Assembly (NCBI RefSeq): GCF_000203815.1
Contig: NW_004457737.1
Location: 744,001 to 808,000 of the forward strand
DNA: 64,000 bases
Direction: 5' to 3'
DNA from: Cavenderia fasciculata
Taxonomy: Eukaryota > Evosea > Eumycetozoa > Acytosteliales > Cavenderiaceae
The notes under the pieces: model-generated
Databases searched by the model: none
The model's input: the letters and a program-made list of their open reading frames with translations, nothing else
Told to the model about the DNA's origin: nothing
Part shown: positions 26,093 through 37,178 of the stretch, piece by piece
How positions within the stretch are numbered: position 1 is the stretch's first letter
How the letters are laid out: each line of letters begins with the position of its first letter
Made by a program: the position numbers and the translations under genes

Positions 26093-28477
26093 ATGTCATT
26101 TTATAATATAATCAATAATAAATATTTAATTGATTATATATTTAAAAAGGTTAGAGGAGAAAGATTAGTAGATTCTACGGTTGTTTCATCGAGACCATTC
26201 ATAACATTTAAATATGATGATATTAATAGTGTGGAATGGATGATTGATAATGGTTATATAGCATTATTGAAATACAAGATACAACGACGAGATGTATCAA
26301 TCAACGCAATCAATAGTGATGACATTGCAAGTCTATGTAGTAAAGTGACAGACAATGATAAAGATATAGAATCTTTTGATTACATCTACTTTAAATGTAG
26401 TCATCTATTTCTATGTCCATCGGTTGTTGATGGAGCTGCTTCCAATACAACTACATCTTATCCATTGTCAAAGATACTCGAACGGTCTCAGCTGGATGGT
26501 GGGTATGCTCAATGGAGTGTAGCAACGGTGCAAGCAGCTTTCAATGCCGGCTCATTACCATGTGCCACTCTACTTTTTAATAGATGGGTCACCTTTGCAA
26601 AAGCAACGGATGGTGTTGATCCTCTCTATCAAAACTATCAAGCTACAGTACCAGATAATACCTATTTTCTACGTCTTGTCTATAATGCTTTAAATCAAAC
26701 TTGGTGGACACCACAAAAAAGAATAGATCTCTCCAATATCGTCATCCAAGCCATCAAATCATTTGCAGCTTGTAAACGATCGTCAGAGATGTTAAAGAAT
26801 ATTAATGTACCATCTCTACCACTAGACACAAAAGATATCCTTCGTAGTGCTCATTTCAACCTCCCTGTTGATTTGTTTACTATTCTATTCAACACCAATA
26901 ACATCTCTCCATCCTCTTCATCCTCCTCCTCTTCTGACCATCAAAGATATTTCATGGATCAATATTTGGAATGGTTAAATGAATTACCATGCTATGAAGC
27001 AGATAAACCACTCCCATCAATTGGAGATTCAACCATACCAGATCTATTAAAACTGGTCAAAAGACATTGGAAAACCTATAACCTCCAACAAAAATGTACA
27101 TTTATAGATCAAAATACAATTGAAATGATTGATTTTATTGAATCAAAAATTAGTCTTCAACAAGAAAATAATAATTATAATATTAAAGAGTTTCTTTTAC
27201 CCAATTCCTCTTCATCCTCATCCTCTTCTTCTTTGTCCTCTTATAAATGGATTTATTTAAAATGGATTTTAAAATCAAATAGGATCAATCAATTATCTTT
27301 TGACAAGGGGAAATGGGTAAATAGTTTTATAAAGGCAGCAATTAAGGAAGAAGATAGATTGGAAGAGTTGAATGACCTTTTACAAGTTACGATACCAATT
27401 TTTAAATATAATATTGATTGGTCACAAATGTATTATCAAGATTTTGGTCACTCAAAATGTAATGATATTATACGTCGAGCTATTCAAAATGCATTACCAA
27501 ATACTACTGTATTTTTACTTACCCACGATCAAGTTTCGGAGGATACTACCGAATTGTCATCATTCCATCAACCATCACCATTGGTAGCAATCAAGGGTGG
27601 CCATCTACCATTCATTCAAAAAATGTATCAAGCAGCCACCACCGATTTACTTGACGGCACCACCTTTGGTACTCTTGATCTACAACTCGAACTACTCACC
27701 ATCAGTGCTCAGTACGATCAATATGAAATTATCAAGTGGCTGATTGGCCAAATCAAACAGGATGGTTTTGATCAATCTGTCAAATTGCCAATCATTCAAG
27801 TTGCACTCGAAACCGCGCTTCTTCATAGCCACGGTAGGATAGTCAATTTAATCTTGTCCGAGTTTCCAGACCCCTGTATTTTTACACGTTCTCTCTTGGA
27901 GGTTGCCTCTGTATCTGGTAATGTTGACTTTTACACCAGTCTACAACGTCGTGTTCAACTACCAGACGGCGTACCAAAAGATTTTATCGATTATCAACAA
28001 TCGATACTGTTTTCCATCAATCAAGGATCAACCAAATTGGCTCATTACATTATCAAAATCGTCCTAGGAAAGAATGAAAGTGATTCACTACTTTCTTTCA
28101 GCTTTTTATTTTGTATTCATGCTGCCATTAAACTTGGCAACTTTGAATTGTTTAAATACTTTATGGAGTCAATTAAAACCAACATGGACAAGGATACTGT
28201 CATTACTCAGTTTATTTTATCGGCTATGGATTATGGACGTGTCCAAGTGTTGGATTACCTCTTGACCAAACATCCCTCCAACTATCAACTCTTGGTTAGC
28301 GACATTTATCGTGCTCTCAGTCGTGGCCACATTTCCATTCTTCAATACTTGGTCAGTGATAAAAACTCGTCCCACTTTAAAGTGTTGACTCAATATGTTA
28401 AAAAGTTTGGACCCCTTCACGATCATCCTCCAAACACCAAATCTTTTTTAATTAATAATACATCTTTATTTAAATAA
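26093..28477 (+). CDS. array member B: large ankyrin-like dictyostelid protein
   Basis: Single-exon frame of 794 residues from an ATG at 26093. The N-terminus (IINNKYLIDYIFKKV) matches the NNxYxxxxIF signature of dictyostelid ankyrin-like families. The second half has degenerate ankyrin-type units (VAIKGGHLPFIQKMY, LTISAQYDQYEIIKWL, AAIKLGNFELFKYF, RALSRGHISILQYL). Two Ser runs and one Asn-rich patch interrupt the middle. No catalytic motif is visible. It is the only plus-strand gene of the array and is only distantly related to the others, so it may predate the tandem expansion. Its 3' end lies 37 bp from the 3' end of member C. Function unknown; protein binding through ankyrin-like repeats is an inference. 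Confidence 0.8.
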   Translation: MSFYNIINNKYLIDYIFKKVRGERLVDSTVVSSRPFITFKYDDINSVEWMIDNGYIALLKYKIQRRDVSINAINSDDIASLCSKVTDNDKDIESFDYIYFKCSHLFLCPSVVDGAASNTTTSYPLSKILERSQLDGGYAQWSVATVQAAFNAGSLPCATLLFNRWVTFAKATDGVDPLYQNYQATVPDNTYFLRLVYNALNQTWWTPQKRIDLSNIVIQAIKSFAACKRSSEMLKNINVPSLPLDTKDILRSAHFNLPVDLFTILFNTNNISPSSSSSSSSDHQRYFMDQYLEWLNELPCYEADKPLPSIGDSTIPDLLKLVKRHWKTYNLQQKCTFIDQNTIEMIDFIESKISLQQENNNYNIKEFLLPNSSSSSSSSSLSSYKWIYLKWILKSNRINQLSFDKGKWVNSFIKAAIKEEDRLEELNDLLQVTIPIFKYNIDWSQMYYQDFGHSKCNDIIRRAIQNALPNTTVFLLTHDQVSEDTTELSSFHQPSPLVAIKGGHLPFIQKMYQAATTDLLDGTTFGTLDLQLELLTISAQYDQYEIIKWLIGQIKQDGFDQSVKLPIIQVALETALLHSHGRIVNLILSEFPDPCIFTRSLLEVASVSGNVDFYTSLQRRVQLPDGVPKDFIDYQQSILFSINQGSTKLAHYIIKIVLGKNESDSLLSFSFLFCIHAAIKLGNFELFKYFMESIKTNMDKDTVITQFILSAMDYGRVQVLDYLLTKHPSNYQLLVSDIYRALSRGHISILQYLVSDKNSSHFKVLTQYVKKFGPLHDHPPNTKSFLINNTSLFK

Positions 28478-28514
28478 AAAGAAATAAATAAATATTAAAT
28501 ATTAATTCATTAAT

Positions 28515-30146
28515 TTATTTTTGTGGAGGAATATAACCAAATTTTAAAGCTTCATTTATAGAAGGGTAGGTTGATAAATGACTTGGTTGTATAGTGTCAA
28601 TGTGAAAATAGAATTTTGAATACAAGTAGTTGAGTAGGTAAAGGTGTTTGGGTAGTTTGATTATTGGTGGTGCAAGAGGTGTCATCACGTCGCTACGATC
28701 TTGTTTGTTAAATTCAATAGAGTAATGATTGATTAATCTATCAATGTGATTGATGATGGTGATGACAGTAACTGAGGATCTTGCAATTGATGGTTCATCA
28801 TCGTTGGAAATTACATTGTGAATACATTTTGATACAATGTCTCCATTTGATTTGGATTTATCATCAAACTCTGACCACAAATAACTAAACATTTCATCAG
28901 AGATGTTGGCTATTGACATACAATCGATAAACAATTGAGCCACCTTTTGATGAGTTTTGGTTAGGCTAAACAAATACTTTGTATTGTCCAAATGGTTATT
29001 TTTGACTACATCACGAATAGGTTTGGCGCCAAAAGAAGACTCGAAATAGAGCAGTCTGACAATTGGAAATAGTCCAAGACGACAAGCATCCTCTCTAAAT
29101 ACCAATAACTCGTTATTTGTAAGATTGGTTGTTATAGATTGTTGCGTGTGATTTGAGAAATATTCCTTACACCTTTCAATTGTTTCCTTGTTGTTGGTGA
29201 GTAATGCACCAAAATAAAGTCGTACCATGTCTCTCATTGATGATGTATTTGAATCAATACACTTCTCTACCATCACTTTATAATATTCTTTTCGTAGGTG
29301 TTGCGATACGATTTGAATTGTGGATTGAAATGTTCGCCGATTATTATTATTATTATTATTTATAGTATCGTTGTATTGTGTTGTAATATGTTGAGTGATG
29401 AGATTATATTGATTTACTTTGGCTTTAGACAAAAGAAGAAACTTCCAATCATTTCCAACCAATAGATTGTTGTCATTCATAAAGTGTAGTATCTCTACTA
29501 CTTGTGATTCATTCTTGTTTTTAGTATCGATTAAATCTTTCAAGAATAGATTCTCTCGATATAGTGGGCTGAATATTCGGTAATCTATCAACTGTTCCTT
29601 TGAAAGTCTTGTCTTTAGTATCTCTAGTTGTCCATTTAACAACAGTGATTCTATGATTGCACGAGTATAGTTTTTATTGGTGATCTTGATACCACTATCC
29701 AATAGAACCATGACAGTCTCTACAGTCAATGAATAGAACATTTTGTTGTGTAATGTACTACAGTCGACTGTACAAAGTGGTGGTGACGACGATGATGACG
29801 GAGTACTATTTGCAAGTTTAACAAAATCAAGCATAAATGTCAATGCTCTTGTATTGTTTTTAACTAGTACAATATCCAATATATAATACAATCTATCAAA
29901 GTCATTGCAATCAGGTCGATTATCGAATTTAATTGATTTCAATTGATCGTACACTCTTTTAAAATGTTGTATGAATGTACTTGTAAAGTTGTATTGAATC
30001 AGAGTGTAGAGACTACATTTGATGTGTTGGTATTTGACAATAGGTATATTCAACTGTTGATGAATGATACTGACATGGTTGAATATTTTTTGTCTTGTAT
30101 ATTGATTCTTTATAATAATATGTTTAAATAGATTATCTATATTCAT
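28515..30146 (-). CDS. array member C: intact ankyrin-like paralog
   Basis: Single-exon frame of 543 residues from an ATG at 30146. It is one of the full-length copies and is used here as reference for subgroup A/C/H. In order: the signature IIIKNQYTRQKIFNHVSIIHQQL, a 140-residue helical region (ALTFMLDFVKL, TVETVMVLLDSGIKITN), a middle with an Asn run, ankyrin-like units (FREDACRLGLFPIVRLL, DVVKNNHLDNTKYLF), then SDEMFSYLWSEF, NHIDRLINHYSIEF and a C-terminal LPKHLYLLNYLYSKFY block. No signal peptide, membrane segment or catalytic motif. Function unknown. Confidence 0.8.
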   Translation of the reverse strand: MNIDNLFKHIIIKNQYTRQKIFNHVSIIHQQLNIPIVKYQHIKCSLYTLIQYNFTSTFIQHFKRVYDQLKSIKFDNRPDCNDFDRLYYILDIVLVKNNTRALTFMLDFVKLANSTPSSSSSPPLCTVDCSTLHNKMFYSLTVETVMVLLDSGIKITNKNYTRAIIESLLLNGQLEILKTRLSKEQLIDYRIFSPLYRENLFLKDLIDTKNKNESQVVEILHFMNDNNLLVGNDWKFLLLSKAKVNQYNLITQHITTQYNDTINNNNNNNRRTFQSTIQIVSQHLRKEYYKVMVEKCIDSNTSSMRDMVRLYFGALLTNNKETIERCKEYFSNHTQQSITTNLTNNELLVFREDACRLGLFPIVRLLYFESSFGAKPIRDVVKNNHLDNTKYLFSLTKTHQKVAQLFIDCMSIANISDEMFSYLWSEFDDKSKSNGDIVSKCIHNVISNDDEPSIARSSVTVITIINHIDRLINHYSIEFNKQDRSDVMTPLAPPIIKLPKHLYLLNYLYSKFYFHIDTIQPSHLSTYPSINEALKFGYIPPQK

Positions 30147-30344
30147 TCCAAGTTTGATTATTATTGTCTTTAAAAAAAATTTGTTTGAGTTTCAAATGAG
30201 GAAAATAAACAATTTAATTATTTATTATTTAATTATTTATAATCAATTAATTATAATACTTAAACACATATTATAAAGTATCTTTTATATTATATATATT
30301 ATTACAATATACACATATTTTTAATATTTATTTATATCATTTAA

Positions 30345-32099
30345 TTAATTATTATTATGTGTAACAATTGATATATTATTAAAAATATAACCATGTTTTA
30401 AAGCAATAGCCATAGCACTATCATTCTTTGTATGGTCATGTGATTTTGATTGTGGTTCATCACATGGTACATAGAATTTTGAAAAGAAGAAATCTAATAT
30501 TAAAAGATTCTTTGGGAATGATAGTATTTGGTCCAACCAAAATATAGGACGTTTACCATTTAATTGAACTATGTATTGGTTAACTAATCGGTCGATATGT
30601 TGAATGACTGCCAAATAATTGGGATGAGACAATACTGTTTTAATGCACTTTGATATGACTTGAGTATTCTTGGTACGATCTTCAAAAAAGGGCCACAAAT
30701 AGTTGAACATTTCCTCTGACAAGGGATTGGAAAAGGTTGATTGAAATATTCCTGTATTTAATTGCAGCTGTTGATTCTCTACAAAAAACTGTACTATTTG
30801 TATTTGGTTGTATTGTATAGCCACTGTATAAAGTTGTTGATAGAAAAACCTAAAACTGAGTAGTTTAACAATTGGTAATAGTCCAAGTCGACATGCATCA
30901 AGTCTAGATGTTTCGATATTTGACCAATTCAAAACAGTAAATAATTGTTTTGGTTCATACTTGCTAAAATAATCTTGACACTTGTCAATAATATTTTTGT
31001 CTTTGACAAGCAGTCCACCGAAATACTGCTCATACATGAATTTAGCCATATTATTATTATGATCCACGTAATTATTATTATTATTATTATTATTATCATC
31101 ATCATCATCATTGGATAAAGGTTGCTGTTGTTGTAAATGTAGTGAAGCGAATTGAGTGATATTATTATCATTGTTGGAAGGTGGTGGTTGTTTTAAAAGA
31201 AGTGAGGTGTAATGATTGTATAATGTACTTGTTGTCGATAGTGAAAAGGTATCAGTGTCCTGAGTATTCGATCCTGTGATTGGAGGCATGTTGACTTGTA
31301 ATGCCAAGTTGCTAATATCACTCTTCATTTGTTGATGGTATTCAAGTACCGAGTCAAGTCGATTGGCAATTGCTAGTGACTGAATATGCTTCCAATCATT
31401 TCTATACAATATGTTACCATTGTGCATGACCCTGATCACAGCCAATACCCTCCATTGATCTATATGTCCATGATTATCAAATAGATCATCGAGACATTGT
31501 CGATTGAATTTATGACCAGCTTGGAGTTGTTCGGTTGTTAGTTTGGTCAATCGTTCCAATTGACAGTTTGAAACGAGTAATTGAATGATTGATATTAGAT
31601 ATGATGATCTAACCACTCGAATACCACTGTCTAGTAGAATATTGATCGTCTCGATTGTCAATGTATTGTTTCTGCTCCACCGGCGGGCATCAGAATCAAT
31701 CTGTGGATTGTCTGCAATTGATAGTGGTGGTATTGATTGACCTACGTAGGTATCGACGATTGATTCTCTGTATTGTTTTACATGATCAAGCATAAATGAT
31801 AATGCTCTTGTATTGTTTTTAGAGAGTATGATGTCCAATACCGGTTGAAAGCGATCAAAGTTTAACCACCCATATATCGTTCTATACTGTTCGCAGTATC
31901 GTGGAAACTGATTGATAAACGCATCTGTTTGGTTATACTGAATCAAACTGTAGAGACAGTTTTGAATGTGCTCGTATTTGACCGAAGGTATCTCCAACCT
32001 TTGATGTATGCTTTCAACATGACCAAATATCAGTCTTCTAGTATACTGATTATTGATAGCTAGTTTAAATACACTATCTATCTTATTATTATTACACAT
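30345..32099 (-). CDS. array member D: intact ankyrin-like paralog with low-complexity insert
   Basis: Single-exon frame, 584 residues from the ATG at 32099 (MCNNNKIDSVFKLAINNQYTRR). That start fits the family better than the ATG at 32183, which adds 28 residues not seen in other members. It has the family signature, TIETINILLDSGI, ASRLDACRLG-like ankyrin units (TSRLDACRLGLLPIVKLL), SEEMFNYLWPFF and LPKNLLILDFFFSKFY-like C-terminus (FPKNLLILDFFFSKFY). A Gln/Asp/Asn-run insert sits near the middle (nucleotides about 31050-31170). It is intermediate between the two subgroups. Function unknown. Confidence 0.78.
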   Translation of the reverse strand: MCNNNKIDSVFKLAINNQYTRRLIFGHVESIHQRLEIPSVKYEHIQNCLYSLIQYNQTDAFINQFPRYCEQYRTIYGWLNFDRFQPVLDIILSKNNTRALSFMLDHVKQYRESIVDTYVGQSIPPLSIADNPQIDSDARRWSRNNTLTIETINILLDSGIRVVRSSYLISIIQLLVSNCQLERLTKLTTEQLQAGHKFNRQCLDDLFDNHGHIDQWRVLAVIRVMHNGNILYRNDWKHIQSLAIANRLDSVLEYHQQMKSDISNLALQVNMPPITGSNTQDTDTFSLSTTSTLYNHYTSLLLKQPPPSNNDNNITQFASLHLQQQQPLSNDDDDDNNNNNNNNYVDHNNNMAKFMYEQYFGGLLVKDKNIIDKCQDYFSKYEPKQLFTVLNWSNIETSRLDACRLGLLPIVKLLSFRFFYQQLYTVAIQYNQIQIVQFFVENQQLQLNTGIFQSTFSNPLSEEMFNYLWPFFEDRTKNTQVISKCIKTVLSHPNYLAVIQHIDRLVNQYIVQLNGKRPIFWLDQILSFPKNLLILDFFFSKFYVPCDEPQSKSHDHTKNDSAMAIALKHGYIFNNISIVTHNNN

Positions 32100-32245
32100 A
32101 TTATTCTTCTTGTTTATGATCATAATACTAAAAATCTGCAGTATTTCAGAGTACATAGTCTTCAAGAAAAAGACAACATCCAAAATATTTCCTAATTTCT
32201 TTATTTATTCTTGACAAGACATACAAGTTATTTCTTTTTAAATGA

Positions 32246-33922
32246 TTAAAGATTATTAACGTGATCATACTTGTCTTGTATGACAATACCAAGATCTTTG
32301 AATATATAACCATACTGTAAAGATTTTTCCATCATTGTAAAGTATTTTTTTCTTTTACTGCTTTTTAATTCTGATGTTGTAGATTTTGGTGAACAATAAA
32401 ACTTTGTAAAGTGATAATCTAAAAGAGAAAGATGTTTGGGCAATGAAATGGGGAATGGGCCAAGATGGTTTCTAAAAGTCATATATACATCTTGATCATC
32501 ATCTTGGTATGGTTGATTCCAATAATTGTCATATAGTCGACTGATATGTTTTGTGATTATAGGTACTGAGGAATAATTGTCAAGTATGATTTTAGCGCAA
32601 TCGAATACCCGATGTTTGGTTTCACGACTAAACGCCCTCCATAGATAGTCAAACAATTCATCAGACATAGGGGCAATTGAAAAGCATCTCCTAAAGTAAA
32701 AGAGTGATCCGACCACCGATGTATCCATATCCAACAAATACTTGACCACATCCAAATTATTGTTTTCAATGGCTCTGACAAGTGGCATTGTCAAATCAAA
32801 CATATCAATATTAATAAGTAGTTTGACGATTGGTAATAGTCCAAATTGACATGCATCATTTCGAAATTTCTCCAACAATTCTTGAGATATTGATTCCAGG
32901 TTTATATGATTGGAGAAATAAAGTTGACATTTCTCCATAACTTGTTGGTCGCTGAGTAGAAATCCACCAATATATAATCGTATCATATCTTGTAGTTCCA
33001 GTTCCTTTGAAGGTTGGTTCAACCAATCTTTTAGAAATAAAGTATATTCCTCACGCACAGGTTCGGTGGTGACATTATCTACTTTCTTTATACTCCCTTG
33101 ATCGGCATTGGATGGTGGTGGGATATCATTATTAATTAAAAGAGAACCAAATCTTTTTAATTGATTGATCTCTCTTTCGATTTGTTTATGGTATCCAAGG
33201 ATCGACTTGTATTTCTTTTTTGTTGCAACTGTTTTTATAAAGTCCCAATCATTTCGAACTAAAAATAGATTAAAATGAAGCACTTTGAGTACACTTAATA
33301 CCAGTAGTTGATTGTCATTGTCCATTAAATCTTTGATACATTGTCGATTGATTTGTTTGGTGCAAAGTTGGAATTGCTCTTTTGTTATTTTAGTCTGTAG
33401 TGCCTCCAATTGACAACTTGATATGAGTGATTCAACCATTATGGTTACTAAATTTTGGTTCGATATTTTAATACTACTATTCAATAGAACCATGATAGTC
33501 TCCAAAGATAATCTATATGCTTGGTTGTCATCATAAGCCAATCTTTCCCTCATAGAGAGTGAAAATGGTGATGATCTATTCTGTGGCAGTTGATCATTTA
33601 CATATCCAAGCATAAATGATAGTGCACGACTGTTGTCTTTCAATAATATGATCTGTAGTAAGGGACCAAATAGAATGTCGTTGATACGGTACACTTGCTC
33701 ACAAAAGGATCCATGTTCATCTTTAATTTGATCATAGAATCGCGGGAACTGATTGATAAATGAATCAGTGCGATTGTACAGTATTAACTGGTAGAGACAG
33801 TTTTCAATATTCTCGTATTTGAAGCTTGCTATATCCAACTGTTGATGTATGACAGAGACATGATTGAATATCAGTCTTCTAACATACTGATTATTGATGA
33901 TTTGTTTAAGTGCATTATCCAT
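32246..33922 (-). CDS. array member E: intact ankyrin-like paralog
   Basis: Single-exon frame of 558 residues from an ATG at 33922. It is the reference copy for subgroup E/F/G, marked by NNQYVRRLIFNHVSVIHQQL, NCLYQLILYNRTDSFI and QIEREINQLKRFG. It has the family ankyrin-like middle (NDACQFGLLPIVKLL, AIENNNLDVVKYLL), SDELFDYLWRAF, TKHISRLYDNY and a C-terminal LPKHLSLLDYHFTKFY block followed by MEKSLQYGYIF. No other domain. Function unknown. Confidence 0.8.
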   Translation of the reverse strand: MDNALKQIINNQYVRRLIFNHVSVIHQQLDIASFKYENIENCLYQLILYNRTDSFINQFPRFYDQIKDEHGSFCEQVYRINDILFGPLLQIILLKDNSRALSFMLGYVNDQLPQNRSSPFSLSMRERLAYDDNQAYRLSLETIMVLLNSSIKISNQNLVTIMVESLISSCQLEALQTKITKEQFQLCTKQINRQCIKDLMDNDNQLLVLSVLKVLHFNLFLVRNDWDFIKTVATKKKYKSILGYHKQIEREINQLKRFGSLLINNDIPPPSNADQGSIKKVDNVTTEPVREEYTLFLKDWLNQPSKELELQDMIRLYIGGFLLSDQQVMEKCQLYFSNHINLESISQELLEKFRNDACQFGLLPIVKLLINIDMFDLTMPLVRAIENNNLDVVKYLLDMDTSVVGSLFYFRRCFSIAPMSDELFDYLWRAFSRETKHRVFDCAKIILDNYSSVPIITKHISRLYDNYWNQPYQDDDQDVYMTFRNHLGPFPISLPKHLSLLDYHFTKFYCSPKSTTSELKSSKRKKYFTMMEKSLQYGYIFKDLGIVIQDKYDHVNNL

Positions 33923-34193
33923 CGATATTATTATTATTATTCTTATTATGATAATTATTTATCTGATTCTTATCTTTTGAATAATACCAAGAATGGTCGT
34001 TAAATTCCAAAAAAAAACTCTTTTTGTTATAAATTTAGGGGCATATGAAGGGCTCCGATGCTGCAAAAAATATTTGGAAACTAATTATTTTATTTGTATT
34101 GTAGAGTTCCATGTGATTGATTATTTTATTGATGATCTACACATTCATAATAATAGTTTAATAAATATGATAGTGTATATGTAGTGGGCCCTC

Positions 34194-35300
34194 CTACTGT
34201 ATATCACTATTGTATTTAGTAAAGAATAAGATCAAGTAATAAAGTCTTAATAATGTTGTTAGTATGGTTTTATATTCCAAAATAGATTTATCAAAAAAGA
34301 TAAAACATATTGTTTGAAAATAATCAAATGATTCATTCAAAATACTGCCTTCTTCTTCTTCTAAGCAATAATAAAATCTTGAAAAATAGTAATCCAAAAG
34401 AGGGATGTGGTCTGACAGGATAAGATATGGTGGGTTTAATGTGCTAGATTCGCAGGGCTGACTGTAGAGATGGTCAAATAATCGTTCCATGCGCTTGATA
34501 ATGATTGGTACTGAGGGATAATAAACTCTTTTATAACAAAGTAAATGGTCTAGGCCATAGATTACTTTCTTTTTAAACAAATATTTGGAAATAGTTTGAC
34601 AATTAACAAAAGTCCTAACCGACTTGCATCACTTCTATATTTGTCCAAAATCGAAACAGGAATTCCGTCAGCTATTGAATGTTGGGTATAGTTGGAGAAA
34701 TAGAGTTGACACTCTTCTATGACTTTTTGATCGTTGAGTAGTAATCCACCAATATATAATCGTATTGTTATTGTCATTTGGTTCCACTGATGACAGATGT
34801 TGCCTTTTGTGTAGTTGTAAAGAAATAAAGTATAATGATCCTCTAGTGCCGGACCTACCAGTCGAGGTGGGGAGACCACAGAAACTTGTGTTTTAGTACT
34901 ATCTAGACCTTGAATTTCACGACCAAATCTTTTTAATTGATTGATCTCTCTTTCGATTTGTTTATGATATCCAATGATAGATTTATATTTCTTTTTTGTT
35001 GCCATCTCCATGATAAAGTCCCAATCATTTCGAACCAAATATCGATTACTATGAATCACTTTGAGTACACTTAATATTGATTGTTGATTGTCATTGTCCA
35101 ATAAATCTTTGATACATTGTCGATTGATTTGTTGCAAAGTTGGAATTGTTCTTTTGTTATTTTTGTCTATAGTGCTTCCAATTGACAGTTAGATATGAGA
35201 AATGCAACCATTGCTTCGACACAATATTGATCTGTTACTCAAATGCCACTATCCAATAGAACCATCGTAGTCTCGACCGATATTCTGTATTCTTTGGTAT
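34194..35300 (-). pseudogene. array member F: decayed ankyrin-like paralog
   Basis: Two open frames (34562-35137 and 34194-34580) cover the middle and C-terminus. Upstream, at about 35140-35300, family sequence (RISVETTMVLLDSGI, ISNCQLEAL, TKITKEQFQLC) is readable but contains two in-frame stops and a frameshift, and the N-terminal third found in other members is absent. Inside, about 80 codons are missing between LLIVKLFPNI and SVPIIIKRMERLFDHL. Subgroup E/F/G by sequence. This is clearly a dead or severely truncated copy. Confidence 0.8.
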
Positions 35301-35384
35301 TTTTTTTGAAAAATGTGACACATACATTGATTTTAAAGGTTGTATCAAATTTGATTTTTATTTTTAACAGTTTTATTCTCATCA

Positions 35385-36966
35385 TCATTCTTGAACGTCA
35401 ACATTTTGGAATATATAGCCATACTCTAAAGATTGATTAATAATATTCCAATTTAAATATCTTTTGAAATATCACTTTCAAGTCTACCACTAGAAAAATA
35501 GTACTCTATTAAAAGTAGATGTTTTGGAAATGATAATTTGGGTTTGGAATAATGACGATGATGAGTTGAACTTGGACCGATATCTTGATAGAAATGAGCT
35601 TGATGATGGTTATATAATCGATCAATATGTTTGGTGATGATTGGTACCGAAGAATAATTGGCAAGTAGGTTTAAAATGCAACTTGATACCATTTTCTTGC
35701 ACTCTTGTGAATTAAACTCTGTCGATAGATAGTTAAACATTTCATCTGACATGTTTGCCAATGAAAAACATTTCACAAAAAAGTTGGTAGAAAAAGAAAT
35801 GGTGGCATCCATATTCAATAAATACCTGACCACCTCTAAATGATTATTTTCAATTGCACCAGCCAATGGAGTAGCCAAGAATTTTCTTTTAACTTTTGAA
35901 AGTAGTAGTTTGACAATTGGTAATAATCCAAATAGACATGAATCATTTCGAAATTTTTCCAATGTCAATCTAGGTACTTGAACTGATATTGATTGATGGT
36001 TGGAGAAATAAAGTTTACATTTCTCTATTACTTGTTCATCGTAGAGTAATAATCCACCAAAATACAGTCTTATCATATCTTCCAATGAAAGTTGAAAGTT
36101 ATTGTTTTTTATCTTGACTAGAAACAAAGTATATTCTTCAGGACCCCGAACCACTACCACTTTATTTTTCTTGATCGATAAGGGTGAGGAATCAGCTTGT
36201 TTGATTGAAAAACAAACTTGATGTTGTATTTGATTGATCTCCAACTCTATTTTGACATACCTAATTATTGATTTCCATTTTTTCTTTTTTGCTATCAATC
36301 GTTCTCGAGTTGCCAATCTTTTCTACCCAAAAATCCAATATTGTGCATCCATTTGAGAAAATCCAACACCTTGCTTTGATTCTTATTATTCATTAGATTA
36401 GAGATACATTGTTGATCGAATGGCGTTTTGTCTGACAATTGATGGTGAGGAATATTTGTCATGATTGCTTCCAACTCACAGTTTGATATCATCGATTCAA
36501 TGATGGCCTTTATGTAATAATAGTCTGTGATTCTTTCAACTACATCACTCAATAGAATGTTGGTAGTCTCTACAGAGAATCTATATTTTGTTTGATCTCG
36601 GTCAAAATGTTTTGATGCCAAGTCGTCTATATGTATTGGTGATTGGGGGCTTTTCTCTTTTACATAACCAAGCATAAATGATAGAGCACGACTATTATCT
36701 TTTAATAATATAATCTCTAGGATAGGACCAAACAGACAGCGTTTTTTTCTAAAATCGTCCTGGTCTTTGATTTGATCATAGTATCGTGGAAACTGTTTGA
36801 TAAATGAATCTGTTCGATTGTACAGTATTAACTGGTAGAGACAGTTTTCAATATTCTCCTTTTTGAAGCTTGCTATATCCAACTGTTGATGTATAATAGA
36901 AACTTGATTGAAAATCATTCTTCTAACGTACTGATTATTAATTATTAGTTTAAATAAACTTTCCAT
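35385..36966 (-). pseudogene. array member G: frameshifted ankyrin-like paralog
   Basis: The N-terminal frame (36295-36966, ATG at 36966) carries NNQYVRRMIFNQVSIIHQQL and ends after GRKDWQLEND. The next frame (35453-36316) takes over at once with RERLIAKKKKWKSII, which aligns with the ATKKKYKSI region of member E, so a single frameshift near 36310 separates them. A second shift after SDISKDI near 35453 puts the expected C-terminus (NQSLEYGYIFQN, to 35385) in another frame. All other parts of the family are present. Either a young pseudogene, or a gene with sequence errors here. Confidence 0.7.
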
Positions 36967-37178
36967 TTTTTTGTTATTATCTATTACTATTTCTACTAAT
37001 TATTATTATTATTAATATATAATATTGTTCATCTTTGTTGTTGAATATTTACATTTATAAAGCCACACCTTTTAAAACGACGTGAAATAATAAGTTTTTT
37101 TTAATAAGAAAATTTATATATATGGGTTGTTTGAATTATACTATCATATCCATCGACACAAGCACTAAAAATTTGAGT

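Noticed and set aside
32100-32183. Upstream ATG extending array member D by 28 residues
   Set aside because: Other family members start close to the NNQY signature; the extension is hydrophobic and AT-rich and is probably leader sequence.
33923-34193. Possible gene in the gap between array members E and F
   Set aside because: A 63-codon plus-strand frame lies here but has no recognisable features; the stretch is more likely the promoter of member E and decayed flank.
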